Positions 13,126 through 24,313 of a DNA stretch of 64,000 nucleotides are shown piece by piece. The notes beneath the pieces are model-generated. The model did not search any database, was not told the origin of the DNA, and saw only the letters and a list, made by a program, of their open reading frames with translations. Every line of letters starts with the position of its first letter. The stretch's first letter is position 1. The position numbers and the translations under genes are program-made. Source of the stretch: Tetrahymena thermophila SB210 (Eukaryota > Ciliophora > Oligohymenophorea > Hymenostomatida > Tetrahymenidae); contig NW_002476353.1 of NCBI RefSeq assembly GCF_000189635.1, forward strand, positions 1-64,000, read 5' to 3'.

Positions 13126-14336
13126 ACCTATCTAATTTATTTTCAAGTGATTTGTAATAGATAAAGCTTGCTTTTTTGCTTGATATTCCTTTTTTAAAAT
13201 AATTACTAAGTTATACTATTATATATTCTGTTGTAACCTTTTTATTAGATTTTGAAATAATTACTTTTGTTGTTTTATTATTTTTTTCTTTAAATTTTAT
13301 AATGTATTAATTAGTATCTAAATAACCATAAAATAAATAAAGTATTGGTTTTGTGATAAATATAAAAATAAATATAATTTTTCTTTCTCTTTGGAAAATA
13401 CTTGTTAACTATTACCAATCAAAAAATAGAGCTACTATCTCATACTATTATCCTAATACCTTTTTAATGTATTCACAACTAATATTATTTATTGCTAACG
13501 TTGTGTGTGCAGTATATTTCTTATCATTTTATATCTAATCTTTTAATTACATAATTTTTTATAGAAGAAATCAAATGAAATTAATTGTATTATTTTATTA
13601 TTGAACTTATTGATGGAATAAAGAAGATTAATCCATATTTACTAAAACTAAATAAATTATTTATTTATTTAAAAAATAATAATCTACTTTCATATTAGTA
13701 ACATTTGTTATATTTTAAATTTATTTTATTTATATTAATATAATTTAATCAAAATTATGTAAATTTTAATATTTTTATTTCCTTTAATAAGATAAATAAT
13801 TTTGTTAAAAATGTAAATTTTAAATATTTTTGCTTTTTTTTTATAAAATAAATTTATTTTATAATCAGATGATAAATTTAATAACTAAATTTTTAATTAT
13901 TTAATTTTCTCCAAAAATAATAAATAGAAAAGCTTAAAATATTTTTTAGTAAATGACCTGATAAAATTTTAACAAAGAAAAAAATTAAAGAAGAGTAAAT
14001 TAATAGGTTATTTTAGATATTGAAAATCAAATTTTAATTAGTTTTGTTAAAGCAGCATTTTTTATTTCTTTGATAAATCTAATTATATTCCATATTAATA
14101 AAAAGTTGAATAAATTTAAGAAGATATTATTAATTAATTTAATTCTTCTATTTTTTTTATATATCTGTTTTATTTGTAAAAGAATATATGAATAACTAAC
14201 TTTGTAATTTAAGTATATTGTAAAATTTAAATACCTTAAAATTTACCACAAATTTTCAAATTTTAATGAAATTGTAAAGAATGTAAATCTAACTAAAACT
14301 TTTACATATGTTAATTTTTACAGCAAAAGAATAGAT
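13126..14336. other. Intergenic AT-rich spacer between divergent genes
   Basis: Spacer between two divergently oriented genes, so it should hold both promoters. It is A/T-run rich. A 61-codon standard-code frame near 13353 on the plus strand has spacer composition and no homology I recognise, so I do not call it. No specific promoter element can be defended. Confidence 0.55.
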
Positions 14337-14928
14337 TGTACTTTTATCTTTTCTTTAAATAATAATTAAGGTATCTTTCTCAATTTATTACTTATTTCTT
14401 GTTAAAATAAATTTTATTCTCAAAAATTAGTTCAATAAAAATGATAGATAGTATTTTTGTAAACCAAATTAAAAATTTCAGTAATAAATTTGATCAGTAT
14501 GTTAAAAAGTTATTCATTAATTCTTCTTATTTTCCATTTCATTACTTTGTTAATAATTGAAATTTTATACACTTTAATAACTCTAAACTAATTATAATAT
14601 TTTAGTAAATATTAATTTTCAAAAATAAATAATTTTTTTTTTAGGGAAGAAAAAGATTAAATCTCACAAAATATCTAATTGGCAACATTTAAGTATAAAA
14701 TGGAAAATAAAGATAATTTTCTTAACTAATAAACAGCGAGTTAATTCACTGAAACTGATTAAATAGAAAATAGAAGTAAATCATTTTTATTTATTGAAAA
14801 CTACACTATTTATATTAAAACTTATTAATGGTAATTGTCATTAACTAAAAATTAGTTTCAAAAAAGAACGTATTATTACATCTGAAAATATGCAAATTGA
14901 GAGCTATCAAGTAAATTAAACTAATTTT
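14337..14928. repeat. Tandem duplication, copy A (leader, exon 1 and part of exon 2)
   Basis: This unit of about 592 bases is repeated directly downstream at 14929-15520. Matched landmarks include the upstream block TATCTTTCTCAATTTATTAC versus TATATTTCTCAATTTATTAC, the start codons (14700 and 15292), the 76-base first exons, and the exon 2 opening AACGTATTATTACATCTG. The copies differ by scattered substitutions and small indels, so the duplication is not recent. Confidence 0.85.
14700..14914 (+). pseudogene. Duplicated 5' end of the MFS transporter gene (truncated copy)
   Basis: The ATG at 14700 opens a 76-base exon encoding MENKDNFLNQQTASQFTETD and a few more residues. It ends in the same phase-1 GTAAAT donor as the intact downstream gene. 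A matching exon 2 starts at about 14867, keeps about 15 codons (RIITSENMQIESYQ), and then stops resembling the transporter; the membrane-spanning part is absent. It could be a relic, or a second promoter and first exon for the gene at 15292. From this copy's truncated second exon, the GTAAATT at 14911 has phase 0 while the intact exon 2 needs phase 1, so direct splicing from that exon fails. Exon 1 of this copy could, however, splice in phase to the intact exon 2 at 15457. Confidence 0.65.
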
Positions 14929-15520
14929 GTACTCTTATCTTTTCGTTATAAAAAATTCAGGTATATTTCTCAATTTATTACTTATTTGTTAAAAAAAATT
15001 TTATTCTCAAAAATTAGTGATAAATAAAAATCATAAATAGTATCTTTGTAAACCAAATTTAAAATTTCAGTATTATATTTGATCAGAAGGTTAAAGAGTA
15101 ATTAATTATTTCTTCTAATTTTCCATTTAATTACTTTGTTACAAATAATTAAAATTTTTTTCACTTTAAAAACTCTACATTTATTATGATATTTTAGTAA
15201 ATATTAGTTTTCAAAAATAAATAACTTTTTTAAAAGGTTAGAAAAAAATTAAAGCTTTTGAAATCTCTAACTTGCATATTTTAAGAATAAAATGGAAAAT
15301 AAAACTAATTTTCTTAACTAATCAACTGTGAGTGAATCCACTGAAACTGACTAAATAGAAAATAGAAGTAAATAATTTTTATTGAGAACTACATTTTTTA
15401 TATTAACATTTATTCATGGTAATTTTCATTAAACTAAATACTTGTTTCATAAAAAGAACGTATTATTACATCTGATAATATGTAAATCGAAGAGCAATCT
15501 AGTGAATAAAACAAATTCAT
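14929..15520. repeat. Tandem duplication, copy B (the intact gene's 5' end)
   Basis: Second copy of the 592-base unit, which supplies the leader, first exon and start of the second exon of the complete transporter gene. The repeat ends within exon 2, near the codons for EQNKF, after which only the intact gene continues. Confidence 0.85.
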
Positions 15521-17539
15521 AGAGACAAAAAGATTTTGGATACTTCCATTCCTTTCTACAGTAACTTTTGGAGCTTACTTTAATGTGAACTTTTAATCTT
15601 TCGTTAAAGAGCAGTTAATGACATAAATGAATATGGATACTAGTGATTACAGTTGGTTCCTTCTTATACCTACTTTACCAAACATAGTACTTCCATTAGT
15701 GGTAGGACCTTTTATGGACTTAGTGGGAGCACGTACATGTTTGGTATTGTTCACATTTATAATTTCACTTGGAATGTCTTTATGCATGATATCAATTAGC
15801 GTTAGCTCATTGGGTTGGTTAATTTTTGGAAAAACCTTGCTAGCTATTTCAGTTGAGTGCCAAAACATCTCATTTAGTAAAATCAAATTAAAAATAATAA
15901 AATATTTACTAATTTATAACAATTTATTGAAAAAATTAATTATTTTATTAGACTTTTGATCATTAAAAATATTTTCCAAATTTTTTCATCCAATCATGAA
16001 AATAAAATTTTTATTTGATTCAATTAAATAAATAAATTACTAAGACTCTTTAACTAAATAAAATTTTGATGAAAAATTAATTTGATCAAATAAATCAAAG
16101 ACAATTAAATATGATATTAATTAAACATCGAAAACTTATTCAAGTTGTTAAAAGTCTAAAATTTTATATAACAATTCTATTAATATATTTATTTCTTTCT
16201 GATTATAAATTGACTTTTTAATAAAAAGCAAAATACAAAATTAATCCATGGAATCAAATTCTGATATTACTCAAATTTAATTAAAATAAGCAATTGATAT
16301 ATTAAATACAAAATTTTCCAACTAAATAACTTTACACTTAGAAAATCTGACTAATTATTCTTTTATATTAATTAAATAAAATATAGCTTAAATTTAATTT
16401 TATTGTTTACAGTATGATTAAATATTAAGTTTTTTTTTAGACTTATATTTTCATAAAATTTTTTGTAATACACAAAGAAATAATAAAATAATTTTTTCTA
16501 CTTTTAAAGGTACATTAGCAGGAAAATGGTTTACCTCTAAGGGGTTAGCGATAGCTTTTACCCTATAAAGTTTCTCAACAAAAATAGCCAGCTCTGTATC
16601 AGGAATAGCTTATCCATAACTTTATAGCCAACATAACAATTTGATGTCTCCATTTTATCTAGGAATATCTTTTTGCATCATGAATTGTTTTACTTCGTGG
16701 ATTGTCTTTTACTATGATAGAAATGCGGATAAATAGACTACTCCTACACCAACTAAGGAAGTTAAAAAAAGTAAGTTTAAATTTGACGATTTAAAAAAGT
16801 TAAGTAAAGTATACTGGATGTATGCTAGTCAATGTTTTCTCATGTTTGGTGGATTCTATGCTTATGAGAACTATCTTTAAACTATTTTTACAAAAAAATT
16901 TTTAATTTAAACAACACTTGCTGGAGAACTTGTATCAATTCCTTATTGGATTGCCTTTGTCGTCCCTTTACTTGGCTTATTTGTTGAAAAGTTTGGTTAT
17001 AGATGCATAGGATTAGTATTTTCTTCTTTTTTAGCTTTACTTTCAATATTTATATTGTTAGTAGCACCTTAAGGTGAAAATCTAGTACTTGTTTGTGCTT
17101 CTTTAGTAATATTTGGAATATTTTTGAGTTTTATGTGCGCTTATCTTTTCCCCACTATTCCATTCCTTTCATAAAAATAAACACTTGGAACAGGATTTGC
17201 AATTTGTTATTCATGTAAAAATGGAGGTAAAATTAAAATTTAATGATACAAAAAATAATATTTTGACGCTTTTAATTAATTAATTAATTAATTATAGGTT
17301 TAGCACTTATGAATTATATTTGTGGATAGATCATGGCAAATAAAAGTACGGGAAATAACTCTTTCTTATTATTTTTTGTAATTAACTACTTAATTTCATT
17401 GATTATATCTTGTTTGATATATATTATTGATCGTAAGTAAGGCTCACATCTAAATTCAAGCTGTCCATAAAATTATTGTTAAGAAATAAATGACAGCTAA
17501 TAATAAAATACTACAGTAACTGAACTAAATAAAGTTTGA
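15292..17539 (+). CDS. MFS transporter, MFSD1-like, 484 residues, four exons
   Basis: Exons 15292-15367, 15457-15876, 16510-17226 and 17298-17539; phases 1/1/1; 485 codons. The protein has a polar N-terminus of about 55 residues and then roughly 12 hydrophobic helices, as expected for a major facilitator (usual length 400-500). The segment VECQNISFSTLAGKWF followed by GLAIAFTLQS matches the helix 4-5 region of MFSD1-like carriers (ExxxxxQ...WF...AFG pattern). LVSIPYWIAFVVPLLGLFVEKFGYR holds the second-half loop, shown here in part as VEKFGYR. The substrate is unknown; animal MFSD1 is a lysosomal carrier. Its paralogue lies at 21825-23549 in inverse orientation. Intron 2 is unusually long here (633 bases). 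The start at 15292 is supported by the conserved exon 1 shared with the upstream copy. Confidence 0.86.
17274..17296. repeat. (TTAA)n microsatellite at an intron acceptor
   Basis: About five tandem TTAA/TAAT units run directly into the ATAG acceptor of the last intron of the MFS gene. This is the low-complexity polypyrimidine-poor type of intron end normal for AT-rich ciliate introns. Confidence 0.7.
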
Positions 17540-17963
17540 ATTATAAATATATACAAATTCATTTGTTTAGATTTTTTTTTATAATCAATTTTTCTAACAA
17601 AAATTGTCTAAATTTATGCAATAAATTTCAAATAAATTTAAATTAAAAAAAATACAAATTTGACGAATCTTATTTTTAAAAATGTAAAAATTTTTCATAT
17701 ATAAAATATCCTCTTTTAATATTCATCTAAAATTAGAATTAGATGTTTTTTATTTAAAATCTTCTTTTAAACCCCTTTTTAAAAATGTAATTTTAATAAA
17801 TTTATAGTTTTGCTGTTTTATATTTAATAATAAACTTAGCTAATTGTTTTTAATTAATTTGAATAGAAATAGATTAATAGAAATTACAAAAATTAACTTA
17901 TTTAATAAGTAATAAATTAGTTTGTTAATAAAAAAATTTTTATTAAGCTCTGATATGAATTTC
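17540..17963. other. Short spacer between convergent genes
   Basis: 424 bases between the TGA of the plus-strand transporter and the TGA of the minus-strand coiled-coil gene. AT-rich; no gene seen. A 95-codon standard-code frame across 17840-18127 on the minus strand is a shadow of the last exon of the coiled-coil gene and its 3' flank. Confidence 0.6.
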
Positions 17964-20850
17964 TCAAGAATGTTAATTTTCTTATTTAACTTCTTATTTA
18001 GCAGGGCTTTCTGATTCTTTCTCCTGCTAATTTTCTTATTATTAATGTTACTACTCGTGATTATGATTATTTTTTTCATGAGCTTAATTGAATTATCTTT
18101 CATGCTCTTCATGATCGTGGTGATCATTATTCTAATCGTGTTGATCTGAATAATATAATTATTATTAATATTTTTTAAATCCTTTTTTATGTTTACCTTC
18201 CAAATTTGTTTGGCTGCCTCCTCTGAACTAATCTCTGCTCATGTTTTAAAGTTCTCTAATTTTTTTCTTTCTTTGTTATTCCCATTCCTTCATTTACTAC
18301 TCTCTTTTTTCTTCCATTTATCTTCTAACTTATTCACTTAGCTTAATCATTTTTTATCTCTCCATCCTAGTTTATTGAAAAATAAAGCTACCTATGATAA
18401 TACATAATATATAAATTACTCAATAATTTATCTCTTGAGGTTATCCTTTTCAATTTTGACTAAGAGTTTCTGTTTCTTTAATTCTTAAATGTTTTCCATT
18501 CTTTTAATATTTTCTTCCTTATCCAATTCTTTTAGAAGTTGTTTGTTTAATTTTTCCTATAATTCCTGTTATTTTCTTTGTTAAGCTGTCAATACCTTTT
18601 AATCAGTTTCTCCAAATCTTTTTAGTAAAGTCAACTTTTTAGACTCCATCAAAGTCTCATTGTTTTTTAAGGTCTTTTAAATATTAGTGAATAAGAATAT
18701 AAAAGATATTAAGTCAGTAAAAACATTTTACTTATTATATCTTCTGTTCTTTTTCTTAGAAGTATCTTTATCTTTCAGATTACTCATGCTAGATCTACTT
18801 GTTAATTTCTTCCTTTCTCTTTTATAATTATTCTAGTTTATCATAATATTGCTTCTTTTTTTATTCTTCTTTTTATTCGTTAGTTAACTTATATTAAAGA
18901 TAATATTAGTTACTTTTTTGAATTATTAACCATAAATTAAATATTTTATTACTAACACAGTAGATATTTTCATTTATTTTTCTTAAGCTTTTTGCTATCT
19001 TTCATAAAGAGTCTCATATTTTATTTTTTCAAATTCCTTACGTTTTCTAAAAATAATTCAAAGAGTTTTATAAAATATTATTTTTTAAATTTAAAATATT
19101 ATTTTTTAATTTTTTACTCTTCAACATGCTTTTATTTCTTTTCGAATTCCTTTAATAAATAAACGTATTTTAAATCAATTCAATTAATTAATTAATTTTA
19201 CAATTCTTTTAGTAATTAGAATATCATCATTTGTTTTTTTGCACTATTCAATTCTTTATTCATGATGCTTTCTCTTTTCTTCTGCATATACCTTTCTCGT
19301 ATAATTCATTTCATTAATAGCACTTATTCTCTTTTTATCTTACTCTTCCATTTTCTTTCTCCTTTCTTCAATTAACAATTATTGCTTTTGTAAAATTGAC
19401 TCAGTTTATTATCTTAACTTTTCTTATCTCTCTGCATTTTCTTGCTCCTTTTTTTAAATATCTTTTCTCTTTTCCTTTTCCCTTTCTTACTATTATTTGA
19501 TTCTTTCTTACTCTTTTTCAAAGGCCAAAGCTTACTTTTTTCTATTTTCCAATTCTTCTTCTTATTCTCTCTTTCTTCTTTCTTCTTCTAACTTAACTCT
19601 TTTTTCGTCTTACTATTTATATTAAAATTTTATGAGAAATATTTTGAAGAATAACATATTTTTTTACTTCTCTTTTCTTCATTCTAAGTTCATCTTAACG
19701 CTTAGCTTCTCTATCGTTTTATTGTCTTATTTTTTCTTCATTTATCTATCTTATTTCTTCCATTTTCTTTTCATATTCAATCATTTTTTCTATTTCCTAT
19801 TGCTGAATTAAACATAAAAGGATATTTGTGTAGGCAGCTATTTGTTTAAACGATAAAGAAAATATGTTACTTATCTGCGTTTTATTTTTTCAAACATTTT
19901 TCTCTCTTTATCAACTAAGCTAATACTTCCCATTTAAGTAGTATTCATTTGAGATCCTTCATTGTTATACTATAAAAATATATATAAATTAATATAATAT
20001 CTTAAACGATTAAATATACAAATCAGGCTTTTTGAAAGTAAAACTAAAAAAACTGCCTTATATTAAATAGATATATGTAACTAAATTAATTTAAATTACA
20101 TAAGAAGACTTCATTTATGATTAATTATTTGCGTTGTTATTGTTAGGCCATAATCCATTCTTTTCATCCTCTTCAACTTCCTTACGTGCTTCTTTCATCT
20201 ATTCAAATAAATAATTGAAATAAACAAGAATTAAGCATTTTTAGTATAAAAATAGTATAACTTAATAATTTAATGCAAAATATAAACCATATTAATTAAG
20301 ATTTTCTTTTTAGAAATTAATATACTTGATTGATTTTCTTTTATCTCTTTTTTTCGAAATGAGCTTAAAACATATTAATTGTATTTTGATCAACATGATT
20401 AGCACCAGTTTTTAATTTCACTAAATGAGCAATTTCTTAATCTTATTTTTTTCTTAAATCTTCAGGGGATAAGCCTATACGGCGACAAGCTTCGCGACTC
20501 TTAGGTGTAAGAGCTCCAATGTTAATCTCTTCAACAACAGGAACCTCATATTCTTTTTGTTAGGTTGATTAATTCTACTTATACATAGAACTGCTAGTTT
20601 AATGAGGGTTTTATCTTTCTAAAGATGAATTTGCATTTTTATTGTGCGCATTTTAATTCTCCTTATCTTATTTATGATGAGCTTCATGCTTATTTTACTA
20701 GTTAGAATGCTATTATTATTATTCATGTTAATTCTCAGCATTATGATTTTCTGTTTAATGGTTCTACTTTTCTTCATGGTTCTCAGCTGCTTTTGTCTAT
20801 TCATGATTTTGATTCCCTTTATTTTCTTCAGGGAGTTTGGAGCTGGACAT
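17964..20850 (-). CDS. Coiled-coil protein with His/Asn/Gln-rich ends, 718 residues, eleven exons
   Basis: Exons low to high: 17964-18145, 18197-18366, 18420-18673, 18732-18887, 18953-19046, 19118-19149, 19202-19612, 19668-19802, 19871-19969, 20100-20198, 20326-20850; phases close to 719 codons. The N-terminal 110 residues are rich in His, Asn, Gln and Glu. A conserved-looking short module follows, GALTPKSREACRRIGLSPED, which resembles the LTPRS-x-EAC-x3-G-x2-P-x-DL motif I associate with CCDC177/CCDC185-like coiled-coil proteins (from memory). From about residue 215 to 655 the protein is nearly continuous Glu/Lys/Arg/Gln heptads, a long coiled coil. The last 55 residues are again His/Gln-rich. 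A structural or cytoskeletal role (cilium or cortex) is plausible but inferred from composition only. Confidence 0.8.
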
Positions 20851-21824
20851 TTTAGTTAAATTATAAATTGATTGATTTATTGTCTTTAATTTAGATAGTT
20901 TCTTTCTTTTATTATTATTTATAATTATTTGCAATAAATATTATTCATGATCAAAAAAATTAATAAAGGTTCTTCTTTATTGTATATTGATTTGTATTCG
21001 TTTTATTTTCTTATTAAGAATGAAATGAAATCAGTCTTTAGCTAAATTTTTACAAAGCTTAAATGAACTTGATTATTGTGTTAAAATTCAGATAAAAAAT
21101 ACATGAAATCATATTATATTTATTAAATTCACAAATCTAGCTAATTAATTAAATTAATTTAGTAATTTTATATGAAAAATATTTTATAAAAATATAAATT
21201 ATTTTTAATTATTAAATACTATTCAATAAGTTAAAAGGTAATACACTCATTTCTTAATAATAAATCAAGGTTTTTAGTAAAATTTTTAAATTCTTATTAT
21301 TAATTTTAAATACTATTTAAATTAAATAAATTTATAAAATTTATTTATTTAACATAAAATTACTTTAAAAATCTAAATTTATTTTATTTATCTATTTTAC
21401 TAATAAAAAATATTATAGCTTGTATTGTTTAAGTGGTTATATTTCTTAACTTTAATCTATCAAAATTAACTAAGACAAATTCTTAATTAGTTTAAAATAG
21501 TAAACACTTTGCAATTATTAAGTAATAATTTGATTTTCAGAATGAAATATTAACTTTTAGATTCAAAAAAAGTTTTTATAAATAATTCAATAATAACAAT
21601 ACAATAATTTAGAATATGTAATAATGTTTTAATTTATTTAATTTAATTTTGATTTTAAAAATAATTCTCTTTATATATCAAATCAAACTTTTTATTTAAA
21701 GTAATAATTTCACTTTTAGAATTTAAGATAATATAACAACTTATTTATGCTTTTAATAATTAAATTTTAATTAGAAATAAAATATTTTTTTGAGTTGAGT
21801 TTTTACAGTATTTACTAAGACATA
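20851..21824. other. Intergenic AT-rich spacer
   Basis: About 970 bases upstream of the coiled-coil gene and downstream of the second MFS gene. It is A/T-run rich, with no frame of coding composition, tRNA or repeat of note. Confidence 0.6.
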
Positions 21825-23549
21825 TCATTAAATCATTGATCCTCCTAATGACATTCTTTTAGAAATTTCTTCTGCAACATTTGAGACGTGTGGCCTCTTA
21901 GAGTTTATGTTACCTCCAGCTTTTTTGTCTAAAATGAACCCGTATACAGAAACGATTATTGAAACAACAAATATACCAATGAAGAAGAACAAATAAGCAT
22001 TGTAGTTTTCTTCATCACTTCCTAATATTTATCCTCCAACATATCCAAAAAGTGAAAGCCCAGCATTTTTAGAAGCATATCCAATACCAAAGGCTGCTTT
22101 GATAACCTCTAATTTACAAAGCAAAGGATAAACTGGGAATAAATAGGCAGCCATCATACTTAAGAACATACCAAATGCAACTAATGGAATATAAATAACA
22201 GATTCTGCAGTTGAACCTGGCATTATTAATATGACAATAATTGAAATTAATGCAACGAAGGCAGTTGCAATTAAACAAAATATTCTTTTGCCAAATTTAT
22301 CAGCTATAATACCAAAGACTGGAGCTGAAAAAGAAACCCAGAAAGGAATAGAAACCATTGAGCCAGCTGTAGTTTTATCAATACCGAATTTGTGTTACAA
22401 AATTGCATGAAGATAACTTTCAAATGCATAAAAAGTTCCATATAACAAAGCTGCTTATGATGCATATATCCAATAAAGACCAGAAAATTCCTTAAGCTAT
22501 TTTAAAGTTAATCCTCCTTTCTTTTTATCTGCATGAAATAGCTTTTCTGCTTGATAATCATAATAAATAACTACTAAAACACACAAGAAAGAGAATGCGC
22601 ATGTACCAACGCTTACAAATAAAGGTATCTAAAGATCATCTTCGATATTATATAATTAAGGAAAGACTATACCAGCTACTGATCCTGATAACTTAGAAAC
22701 AAAGCTGCCCCAAGTAAATGCAAAAGATATTGTTGTACTGTCAAACCATATACTAACTAGTGCACCTAAAATTATTAAATATTATTAAAATTTTCCTAAA
22801 TTTTTAATAAGCCAACTAACTAATTTTATCTCAAATTATAAAATTATAAAGTGGTTTTCTCATGAATAAATTAAAATCATATAAGTAAAATTTATGCAAA
22901 TACATTTTAAATTTGATTAATATTTAATAAATAGCTATCTATATAGATATGCATAAGAAAATAAAAAGTATTTTGATAAATAGATTATTCACTCAAAATT
23001 AATTAAAAACTGAAAAAAAGTTAATTTACTTTATCCTATACAAAGCATTTCATTACCAATTTAATGAATAGTTTTGCCAATAATCATTAATGGTAGAGAT
23101 TTAGGATAAGAAGCGATCAAACACAGTGTCATACCAATAAGCACCATACTTGAAAATAAGAATAAACCTCTCCTTAAGTTTAGCCAATTAAATATATGAC
23201 CAGAAAAAACTGGGAGAATAATATTAGGTAGAGGAGGAATGAGCACAAAAAGGTTATAACCAGACGAATCTATCCCCATTGAATCCATAAATTATTGTTT
23301 AATAAATGCTTGAAAGGTATTATTGAAAAAACCACCTATAAGAATAAAGCATGCAAAAGGAAGGAAATAATATCTTTTTTATTTTCTGTATACATCTTCT
23401 TTGTGATTGACAGAATCCTCTTCAAGTAAATTCTCTTCTATAGAGTTGTTTGTATAAATGGCCTTATCTTGCTACTTTAACTCAGCTGCTTCCTTAGATA
23501 ATTTATCATTGGAGAGATCACTAGAAGTGCTTTAATTTTTATTTATCAT
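21825..23549 (-). CDS. MFS transporter, MFSD1-like, 486 residues, two exons
   Basis: Exons 21825-22765 and 23030-23549, one 264-base intron in phase 1, 487 codons. The cytosolic N-terminus is acidic (about 65 residues) and about 12 membrane helices follow. Diagnostic stretches are IGNEMLCIGQSALVSIWF and SFAFTWGSFVSKLSG, equivalent to the MFSD1 region IGxExLxxxQ...WF, and GIIADKFGKR, the classical MFS loop between helices 8 and 9. The intron sits at the same protein position and phase as intron 2 of the transporter at 15292, which shows common descent. Introns 1 and 3 of that gene are absent here. The C-terminal tail ends KRMSLGGSMIQ. The substrate is unknown. Confidence 0.87.
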
Positions 23550-24313
23550 ATGTCTAAACTAAAAATTCTAAATATAATATTGATATGAATTCTTCTGTTA
23601 GTTGTACTGAATTTTTTAGTATTTCTACTTAATAAATAATTTATATAAAGAAAGGATAATATATATTTCAGATCATATGCATCAAATTTTTAATATGCTC
23701 TCAATTAAATTAATAGATTATTTATGAATTAGTAATATTTTATTTTTGGATTTCTAATGCCTAAAATTTTATTTGGTGAGTAATTAAATTACCTCAAAGA
23801 GTTAATAGTTTGTAATTTAGATTTCTTTTACTTTAATAAAAAAATTTTTTAAATCTTTTCTTCTGTAAAGTTTTTGATTGGTTATATTTCCTGTCGTATT
23901 TTAATAATATAAATATTTAATCTTGAATTAATTAAAAACTCTGTATAAGCTAAAGGTTAAATTTAGAAGTTATTTAAATATTTTGTAACTAAATAAAATT
24001 GGCTTGTTAGTTAATTAATTAATAATATTATAAACATATAAAAAAACACACATTAAAATTCATCACATTTTATATATTTCAAAAATATCTATCTGCACAT
24101 ATTTTACAGCAAATTATTCATTCTTATTTTTCCTAAATTTATTAAAAATATTAATTTTTAACATCCAGATTAAATTTGTGTATTAGTTGATTTTAATTAT
24201 CTCAAGTATATTATTTAAATTTAAAACTTTATTTTTATTTTTTAACTACTTTAAATATAACATAGAAATAAATATGAAAAAATTTCTAAAATTTATTTTT
24301 TTTGTTTATTAAT
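23550..24313. other. Intergenic AT-rich spacer
   Basis: About 760 bases between the transporter start and the kinase stop codon. No coding-like frame or RNA gene was seen. Confidence 0.6.

Noticed and set aside
13353..13538. Plus-strand frame of 61 codons
   Set aside because: Spacer-like composition between divergent promoters; random open frames of this size are expected when only TGA is a stop.
15647..15886. Minus-strand standard-code frame of 79 codons
   Set aside because: It lies opposite exon 2 of the MFS transporter, whose membrane helices explain it.
20644..20859. Standard-code frame on the plus strand rich in Leu/Met
   Set aside because: It is the antisense shadow of the His/Asn/Gln-rich first exon of the coiled-coil gene.
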